NCBI GenBank assembly: GCA_030749725.1
Contig: JASMJM010000031.1
Span: forward strand, 1 to 52,545
DNA: 52,545 bases
Source of the DNA: Pseudomonadales bacterium
Lineage (GTDB): Bacteria > Pseudomonadota > Gammaproteobacteria > Pseudomonadales > Azotimanducaceae
Reading direction: 5' to 3'
Shown here: piece by piece, positions 46,431 through 52,545 of the stretch
Layout of the letters: each line of letters opens with the position of its first letter
Position numbering within the stretch: position 1 is the first letter of the stretch
Notes under the pieces: model-generated
Databases searched by the model: none
What the model was told of the DNA's origin: nothing
Seen by the model: the letters and a program-made list of their open reading frames with translations, nothing else
Position numbers and translations under genes: made by a program

Positions 46431-49400
46431 CTAGCTGCTGGAAGCAAGAAGCTCGTAGCTGGATGTCGTCATCTGCTCCAGTACCCGTTTGTAATCTGCC
46501 GGAAATACCTTTACGAATTGTTGCAGGGATTCATTCCAATTATCCAGAAGGTTCGCGGCAACCGTTGAAGCGGTGTAGCGATGGTGATTCTCGATCAAGC
46601 ACCTGAGTTCGTCGATGTCCGCATCAAGGGTCAGCTGTTCCAATTCAAATGTACCCATATTGCACTTGCCGGCAAAGTCACCGTCTCTGTCCCACACGTA
46701 GGCGATACCACCACTCATGCCGGCACCGAAATTCCTGCCGGTTGGACCGAGGATTACGGCGCGACCGCCTGTCATATATTCACAACCGTGGTCGCCGATA
46801 CCCTCGATCACCGTTCTTGCACCGCTGTTGCGAACGCAAAAACGCTCTGCAGCTATACCCCGAATATAGGCCTCTCCACCGGTTGCGCCGTATAGCAGAA
46901 CGTTACCCACGATGATGTTGTCTTCTGCTATGAACGTGCTCTCTTTCGGGGGATAGATAATCAGCTTGCCGCCGGACAGTCCCTTACCGACATAGTCATT
47001 GGCGTCGCCCTCGACCTCGATGGTGATCCCCTTTGCCAGCCAGGCCGCCAGGCTTTGTCCTGCAGAGCCCGTCAGTTTAATATGGATGGTATCTTCCGGC
47101 AGAAGATCCTGCTGCCATTGTTTGGCGACTTCATGGGAAAGCATGGTGCCGACGACCCGGTTGGTGTTCGCCACCGGCAGTTCGATATTGACCTTTTCGC
47201 CATGGCGTATGGCAGGTTGTGCCAGTTCGATCAGCTCGTTATCCAGCGCCTTTTCCAATCCATGGTCCTGATCGATGGTGCGGTATACCTCGGTGCCGGC
47301 ATGAACGATTTCCGCGGGCGTAAGGATCGCGGAAAGATCCAGACCCGAGGCTTTCCAGTGTTCAAGTGCCCGGTCGGTTTCCAGCATGTCTACGCGACCG
47401 ATCATCTCGTTGACGGTCCTAAAGCCCAATTGAGCCATAATCTGACGAGCTTCCTCTGCCACCATAACGAGGTAATTAACCACGTGATCCGCTTCACCTC
47501 TAAATTTCTTACGCAGATCGGGATCCTGGGTGGCGATCCCCACCGGACAGGTATTGAGATGGCACTTACGCATCATGATACAACCGAGTGCAATCAGGGG
47601 CGCGGTGGAGAAACCGAACTCTTCGGCACCGAGCAATGCGGCAATAACCACATCCCGACCGGTTTTCAATTGCCCGTCTGTCTGCAGCACCACCCTCGAG
47701 CGCAGATTATTCATCACCAGGATTTGATGGGTCTCGGCTATGCCTAACTCCCAGGGCAGACCGGCATGCTTGATCGAGGTAAGCGGTGAAGCACCGGTCC
47801 CGCCATCGTGGCTGGCGATCACCAGATGATCGGTTTTCGCCTTGGTGACCCCGGCGGCGATGGTTCCCACACCGATTTCCGCCACCAGCTTGACGCTGAT
47901 CCTGGCGGAGGGGTTACTGTTTTTCAGATCGTGAATCAATTGCGCGATATCTTCGATCGAATAGATGTCGTGATGGGGCGGTGGGCTGATCAAGCCCACC
48001 CCCGGGGTCGAGTAGCGGATCCTGGCGATGTTCTCATCCACTTTGCTGCCGGGTAACTCTCCCCCTTCGCCAGGCTTGGCACCCTGCGCAATTTTGATCT
48101 GAAGCTCATCTGCATTGGTCAGATAGCCGATGGTTACGCCGAATCGGCCGGAGGCAACTTGCTTGATGGCGGATCGCTTCGAGTCCCCGTTAGGCAGCCG
48201 CACAAATCGCTCGGGATCTTCACCCCCCTCGCCGGTATTGGACTTGCCCTCCAGACGGTTCATGGCGATCGCCAGTGCTTCGTGACTTTCCGCGGAGATG
48301 GATCCGAAACTCATGGCTCCGGTACAGAACCGTTTCACGATCTCTGCTGCCGGTTCCACCTGCTCCAACTGCAGCGGCCCGCCAGCGCTTTTCTTGAATT
48401 TCAATAGCCCTCTGAAGGTGCAGCTACGGGTCATCTCGTCGTTGGCGTGATCTGCGAAGGTCCGGTATGACTGGCTGTTATTGTTGCGTGCCGCTATCTG
48501 CAAGTTAACGATGCTGGTGGGATCCCACATGTGTTTGACGCCACCATTGCGCCAGTGAAAGTCACCGGGATTGGGCAGGGATGGCGCCAGGGTTCCGCCC
48601 CGAGCAGGATAGCCGATTTCATGCCGGCGCCTCATTTCGGTTTCCAATACCTCGAAATTCACCCCCTGGACCCGGCTGGCGGTGCCCTTGAAACAGCGCT
48701 CGATGATCTCATCCGCCAGCCCCACCGCCTCGAAGATCTGCGCGCCCTTGTAGGATTGCAGAGTGGAGATGCCCATCTTTGCCATCACCTTGAGCATCCC
48801 TTTGGCGCTGCCCTTCTTGTAGGCAGCATCGATCTTGGCAGTGGAATCGTATTCCGGTCCGACCAGCAGGCCATCGGTACGAGCCTGCGCCAAGGCGTCC
48901 AGTGCCAAATAGGGGTTGATGGCATCGGCGCCATAGCCGATCAGCAGGCAGTGCTGATGTACCTCTCTGGCTTCGCCTGATTCCAGCACGATGCCGATTC
49001 TGGTTCTCTCGTGGCGGCCGACCAGATGATGGTGCACGGCGCCGCATGCCACGAGGGAACTGATCGCTATACGCTTGGCTGATAGATTGCGGTCAGACAG
49101 AATGATGAGGGAGAACCCGTTCTCAATCGCCTCGGACGCTTCTCGGCAGATTCGATCCAGCGCGCTTCGTAATCCCTCCAGACCGGTTGATATCTCGTAG
49201 GTAATATCGATGACCTGGCAGTTCCAGCCATCCTGGTTAATCTGCCGGATCGCACTCAGTTCGCTGTTGGTCAGGATGGGATGGTCCAGACTTAGACGAT
49301 GGGCGTGTTCTTCCGAGTACTCTAACAAGTTCTTTTCGGGACCGATAAAGCAGCTTAGGGACATGACCACTTCTTCCCGAATAGAGTCAATCGCCGGGTT

Positions 49401-51014
49401 GGTCACCTGGGCGAACAGCTGCTTGAAGTAGTCGTAGATCATCTTGGGGCTGTCTGACAGACACGCCAAAGCAGTATCGTTACCCATGGAACCGAGTGGA
49501 TCGCGCGCTTCGGTGACCAGTGGCAACAGCATGAACTCCATCGTCTCCCGTGTGTAGCCGAACGACTGCATGCGCGGTATGAGAGATTGCTGATCGACTT
49601 CGGGCAGATCATCGGGCAACGGCAGCGAACTCAATTCAAGTTTTTGCCTCTGCAGCCATTTGCCGTAAGGACGTGCGGCGGCAAAGATCCCTTTCAGTTC
49701 CTCATCCGGGATCAGACGTCTCTTTTCGAAGTCCACCAGAAACATCTTACCCGGTTGCAGGCGTCCCTTTGTCTTAACGTTAGCAGGATCGACCGGCAGC
49801 ACGCCCACTTCCGACGCCATGATCACCTTGTCGTCATGGGTAAGGTAGTAGCGAGACGGACGCAGGCCGTTTCTGTCCAGCACTGCTCCTATATAGTGGC
49901 CATCCGTGAACGCGATGGAGGCGGGGCCATCCCAGGGCTCCATCAAGGCGGAGTGGTATTCGTAGAAATCCCGCTTGGACTGCGGCATATTGATATCGGA
50001 TTGCCACGCTTCCGGGATCATCATCATCACGGCTTCCTGCAGCGTCCGTCCAGTCATCAGCAGGAATTCGAGGATGTTGTCGAAGTTGCCTGAGTCTGAA
50101 CACTCGGCTTCTATGATGGGAAAGAGCTTCTTGAGGTCGTTACCGAACAGGTCTGACTCAGCCACTCCCTCCCTGGCGGTCATCTGGTTGATGTTGCCGC
50201 GTAGCGTATTGATCTCCCCGTTATGGCTCATAAAACGGTTGGGTTGTGCCCTATCCCAGGATGGAAACGTATTGGTGCTGAAGCGGGAGTGGACCATCGC
50301 CAGATGGCTCTGGTAGGACGGGTCATTCAGGTCCCGATAGAAGGGGAATAGCTGCCTGGGAGTCAACATCCCCTTGTAGACAATGATCCGGCTGGACAGG
50401 CTGCAGGCATAAAGCAGCAGTGCCTGGGACAGTTTGCTATTGCGCAGCAGGCGGGAAAACCGCTTGCGGATCACATAGAGTCGTCGTTCGAATGCCTGGG
50501 GTGCCAGTTGGTCAGCAGCACCGATAAACAGTTGCTCAATGACCGGTTGCGCTGCCCTTGCGGCTGGTCCGACATCGGCGCCCTCAGCATCGACGGGAAG
50601 CTGACGCCAACCCAGGCAGTGCTGCCCCTCCTCAGCGATGGTCCGCTCGATGATCTTCTTGCTGCGGTCACGTTCAGCATCGTTCTGGGGCAGGAATATG
50701 TTACCCACTGCATAGTGCCCCACATCGGGCAGCTCTATTTTCAACTCGCTGGCAGCGAGTTTCGCGAAGAATTCGTGGGGTAAGGCGGTGAGAATTCCTG
50801 CACCATCGCCCGTGTTTTTTTCGAAGCCGCACGCTCCTCGGTGTTCCATGCTGGAGTTGATGTAATAAGCGTCCAGCAAGATCTGGTGACTGGCCTGACC
50901 CTTGATATTTGCGACAAAGCCAACTCCGCAGGATTCCTTCTCATAGGTCGGATCATACAGGCCTGTTTTGACCGGCATGCCCAGTCTGATCTGCTGTGCG
51001 AGGGCCTTATTCAT
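46431..51014 (-). CDS. gltB: Glutamate synthase large subunit
   Basis: A 1527-residue enzyme that makes two glutamates from glutamine and 2-oxoglutarate. The N-terminal amidotransferase domain should be processed to expose Cys29 (ESCGVGFVANI). Central, FMN-binding (AQGAKPGEGGELPG) and 3Fe-4S (RKCHLNTCPVG) regions and the C-terminal GXGXG domain follow in order. A second start at Met13 is possible. The last residues (SYELLASSS) come from a short intergenic-type repeat around 46431-46460. A candidate promoter lies about 200 bases upstream. Confidence 0.97.
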   Translation of the reverse strand: MNKALAQQIRLGMPVKTGLYDPTYEKESCGVGFVANIKGQASHQILLDAYYINSSMEHRGACGFEKNTGDGAGILTALPHEFFAKLAASELKIELPDVGHYAVGNIFLPQNDAERDRSKKIIERTIAEEGQHCLGWRQLPVDAEGADVGPAARAAQPVIEQLFIGAADQLAPQAFERRLYVIRKRFSRLLRNSKLSQALLLYACSLSSRIIVYKGMLTPRQLFPFYRDLNDPSYQSHLAMVHSRFSTNTFPSWDRAQPNRFMSHNGEINTLRGNINQMTAREGVAESDLFGNDLKKLFPIIEAECSDSGNFDNILEFLLMTGRTLQEAVMMMIPEAWQSDINMPQSKRDFYEYHSALMEPWDGPASIAFTDGHYIGAVLDRNGLRPSRYYLTHDDKVIMASEVGVLPVDPANVKTKGRLQPGKMFLVDFEKRRLIPDEELKGIFAAARPYGKWLQRQKLELSSLPLPDDLPEVDQQSLIPRMQSFGYTRETMEFMLLPLVTEARDPLGSMGNDTALACLSDSPKMIYDYFKQLFAQVTNPAIDSIREEVVMSLSCFIGPEKNLLEYSEEHAHRLSLDHPILTNSELSAIRQINQDGWNCQVIDITYEISTGLEGLRSALDRICREASEAIENGFSLIILSDRNLSAKRIAISSLVACGAVHHHLVGRHERTRIGIVLESGEAREVHQHCLLIGYGADAINPYLALDALAQARTDGLLVGPEYDSTAKIDAAYKKGSAKGMLKVMAKMGISTLQSYKGAQIFEAVGLADEIIERCFKGTASRVQGVNFEVLETEMRRRHEIGYPARGGTLAPSLPNPGDFHWRNGGVKHMWDPTSIVNLQIAARNNNSQSYRTFADHANDEMTRSCTFRGLLKFKKSAGGPLQLEQVEPAAEIVKRFCTGAMSFGSISAESHEALAIAMNRLEGKSNTGEGGEDPERFVRLPNGDSKRSAIKQVASGRFGVTIGYLTNADELQIKIAQGAKPGEGGELPGSKVDENIARIRYSTPGVGLISPPPHHDIYSIEDIAQLIHDLKNSNPSARISVKLVAEIGVGTIAAGVTKAKTDHLVIASHDGGTGASPLTSIKHAGLPWELGIAETHQILVMNNLRSRVVLQTDGQLKTGRDVVIAALLGAEEFGFSTAPLIALGCIMMRKCHLNTCPVGIATQDPDLRKKFRGEADHVVNYLVMVAEEARQIMAQLGFRTVNEMIGRVDMLETDRALEHWKASGLDLSAILTPAEIVHAGTEVYRTIDQDHGLEKALDNELIELAQPAIRHGEKVNIELPVANTNRVVGTMLSHEVAKQWQQDLLPEDTIHIKLTGSAGQSLAAWLAKGITIEVEGDANDYVGKGLSGGKLIIYPPKESTFIAEDNIIVGNVLLYGATGGEAYIRGIAAERFCVRNSGARTVIEGIGDHGCEYMTGGRAVILGPTGRNFGAGMSGGIAYVWDRDGDFAGKCNMGTFELEQLTLDADIDELRCLIENHHRYTASTVAANLLDNWNESLQQFVKVFPADYKRVLEQMTTSSYELLASSS

Positions 51015-51220
51015 ATTTGGCGCTGTTTATCATCACCGCAGACAGATCTTGATCGCAATGAAGGCGAGCAAATAAGGTCGACATCCATGCAGACTGGGAC
51101 TGCGATAAACGGCTGAGTCTCAGTTGTAATTTCTTGTTCAGGTTTCGATCCTTGGTAGACAGTTACCGATCCCCATCCGGTTGGATGAGCATGGTCTAAG
51201 CGTCGGAAAACGGGTCGCCA

Positions 51221-51248
51221 ACAATAACATTCGAGAGCAGAAAGTCAA
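51221..51248 (-). promoter_or_regulatory. Candidate promoter of gltBD
   Basis: On the minus strand TTGACT and TATTGT are separated by 16 bases, upstream of gltB with a leader of about 200 bases. The rest of the 51015-51372 gap holds an AT-rich stretch near 51280-51320 and no recognisable gene. Confidence 0.4.
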
Positions 51249-51372
51249 GGCAGCAACGGCGGCCACTGCTTTATTGATTTCCTAATATTGTTTTATAAAT
51301 CATTGAAATATAACAAAAATATGTGTGAGATCCGGCACTCACAGACGCCGCCGCAGGCGCTTCCGAGGTGCT

Positions 51373-52167
51373 TTAGAGGTGCCTCAGATAGGCTTCAGGA
51401 TCATTCAGAAAAGCCTTGGTCAGGGCAACGTGTTCGACATCCTGCCATGCGATTTCGGCAACCGGGGTAGCGTCGAAATTGAGGATGGTGGCGCCCGTAA
51501 AGGCCATCAGAATGGGTGAGTGGGTCGCTATGATGAATTGGCAGGATTGCGCCACCATCTCCTTCAGTATCGACAGCAGGGACAGCTGATGGATAGGTGA
51601 CAGGGGTGTTTCCGGTTCATCTAGAAGGTAGAGCCCTTGCGGATGCAGGCGGGAGCGCAACAGGCTCAGAAACCACTCGCCGTGGGACAGAGCATCCGGG
51701 TCTTCACCGTAGCGGTCAGTCAGCGCCTGTCGCTGCCCTTTCGCCATGCCCGTCGCCAGCATGCGTCCATAGCCGCTCAACGTGTCCTCGAAGTGGCTGA
51801 CCAACTCGGTGAATTCATCGATATTCTTCTGTACCCGCTTGGTGAAGCCGAACGCATCTTCAGCTCTGAAGAAGAAACTCTGTCTCGGTCTGCGGCTCTT
51901 TATGAATCGGAACTGCTCCGCTAAACGCCTGGGATGCTTGAGGGTGGCGTCCTCAGCTATCTCGGCGCTGCCGATGGCAGGCGCCCTCATGCCCGCGGCC
52001 AGGGCTTCCATAACGGTTGATTTGCCGGAACCGTTTTCACCTACAAAGAAGGTCACCGGGGAGTGGAAGTCGATCCTCTGCAAGGATTCGATCACCGACA
52101 GAGTGAATGGGAACTCGTCCGGTATCTCACCCGACTGTCGTTGTTCAACCGCTCGCAGGTAGTTCAT
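51373..52167 (-). CDS. COG3910-type predicted ATPase
   Basis: A 264-residue ABC-like ATPase. I start it at 52167 (MNYLRAVEQRQ), which matches how the family opens; the open frame adds 15 residues from a TTG. Walker A is GENGSGKST, the signature-like segment is LSHGEWFLSLL, Walker B is LYLLDEPETPLSP and the switch is IIATHSP. There is no membrane segment and no attached nuclease. Such proteins occur alone in many bacteria; their role is unknown. No partner gene lies within the window. Confidence 0.8.
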   Translation of the reverse strand: MNYLRAVEQRQSGEIPDEFPFTLSVIESLQRIDFHSPVTFFVGENGSGKSTVMEALAAGMRAPAIGSAEIAEDATLKHPRRLAEQFRFIKSRRPRQSFFFRAEDAFGFTKRVQKNIDEFTELVSHFEDTLSGYGRMLATGMAKGQRQALTDRYGEDPDALSHGEWFLSLLRSRLHPQGLYLLDEPETPLSPIHQLSLLSILKEMVAQSCQFIIATHSPILMAFTGATILNFDATPVAEIAWQDVEHVALTKAFLNDPEAYLRHL

Positions 52168-52259
52168 ACATGCTGTCCACTGGACCCACTGCTGCGTACA
52201 TTGCTCACTCAACGAATCGACGTCGCCGCCTCAAATCCGGCTAACGGGCTAGTACTCCA

Positions 52260-52545
52260 ACTACCTAGAATTGATGGGTTCAGAGCTTACCAGATATCGG
52301 GGCCGCCCAGGCCAAGAAAAGGCACAACCCGAAGGGAATGGTCGGGCCGCGCAGGCTAGTTCTTTTCAGGGTTGTAACGCCGTATTGGCCTGGGCGGCCC
52401 CGATATCTGGTAAGCTCCCTTCGGGCAAGCCGAGAAGCCGTCGTCCACGTTGTTGCGACTCTTGGAAAGGACTAGCCATTCCCGGCGAATCGCGCCTAGC
52501 GGCCAACGGCTTCTCGACTTGCTGAACCCATCAATTCTAGGTAGT
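52260..52545. repeat. Nested inverted-repeat element at the right window edge
   Basis: A perfect 24-base inverted repeat at 52260-52283 (ACTACCTAGAATTG...) and 52522-52545 bounds 286 bases. Inside lies a perfect 31-base inverted repeat (52284-52314 and 52386-52416; arms begin AGCTTACCAGATATC), then a smaller hairpin (CGAGAAGCCGT near 52431 and ACGGCTTCTCG near 52506). Together they could fold as a three-way junction. No credible gene lies inside. The right arm ends exactly at the window edge, so more of the element may follow. Confidence 0.8.

Noticed and set aside
47055-47747. 230-codon open frame antisense to gltB
   Set aside because: gltB motifs are clear on the other strand; no independent evidence for this frame.
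51373-52167. Anti-phage system built on the AAA-type ATPase
   Set aside because: The ATPase resembles solitary COG3910 proteins, with no nuclease, toxin or reverse transcriptase neighbour in the window.

Overview
The window is a stretch of gammaproteobacterial chromosome, almost all conserved housekeeping genes, with repeats at both ends and in several gaps. The gene set (hisBA, the envC-gpmI-rhodanese-secB neighbourhood, ntrBC-glnA, typA, tatABC, ubiB/ubiE, hslVU-SPOR-priA-rpmE, PBP1a-pil-aroKB, gltBD) follows the order I remember from Pseudomonas and Chromatiales-type genomes. A TusA protein next to a PP-loop sulfur-transfer enzyme, together with the gene order, suggests a Chromatiales or sulfur-oxidiser relative. 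That placement is an inference; no rRNA gene is present to settle it.

Layout. 1-512: a transposase remnant, a G-rich tract, then a tRNA-Gly(CCC) at 513-588. 623-2984: a DUF427 gene, an unknown gene, hisB, hisA. 3002-7989 (minus): YibQ-type deacetylase, S41 protease, EnvC, GpmI. 8086-8263: a MITE-like element, followed by rhodanese and secB; trmL converges on them. 9889-10017: a second repeat element. 10073-12446 (minus): two SPFH proteins and NfeD. 12588-17458 (minus): ntrC, ntrB, a DUF4124 gene and glnA, with sigma-54 promoters and NtrC boxes that link them into a nitrogen circuit. 17749-19070: tusA and a PP-loop enzyme. 19218-22528: typA, a proline-iminopeptidase-like gene, dtd. 22584-26900 (minus): tatC, tatB, tatA, ubiB, ubiE. 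27152-31986 (minus): hslU, hslV, a SPOR protein, priA. 32184-33928: rpmE and an M48 protease. 33971-36373 (minus): PBP1a. 36494-36724: a 21-bp minisatellite. 36960-40667: a PilM/PilQ chimera, aroK, aroB. 40974-44841: a large Ig-like lipoprotein broken by a frameshift. 44951-51014 (minus): gltD and gltB. 51373-52167 (minus): a COG3910-type ATPase. The last 286 bases form nested inverted repeats.

The genes cover nitrogen assimilation (glnA, ntrBC, gltBD), envelope growth and division (PBP1a, EnvC, SPOR, YibQ, S41), export (SecB, TatABC), quinone synthesis, chorismate and histidine synthesis, and protein quality control. The most unusual features are an in-frame PilM-PilQ chimera that implies loss of pilNOP, a proline iminopeptidase whose nucleophile serine is alanine, a 21-bp repeat open in several frames with mostly third-position variation in one, several neighbours missing from otherwise conserved clusters (hisH, hisF, hisIE, argS, ubiJ, grxC/gpsA), and four unrelated inverted-repeat elements. 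I see no recognisable defence, CRISPR or prophage system.
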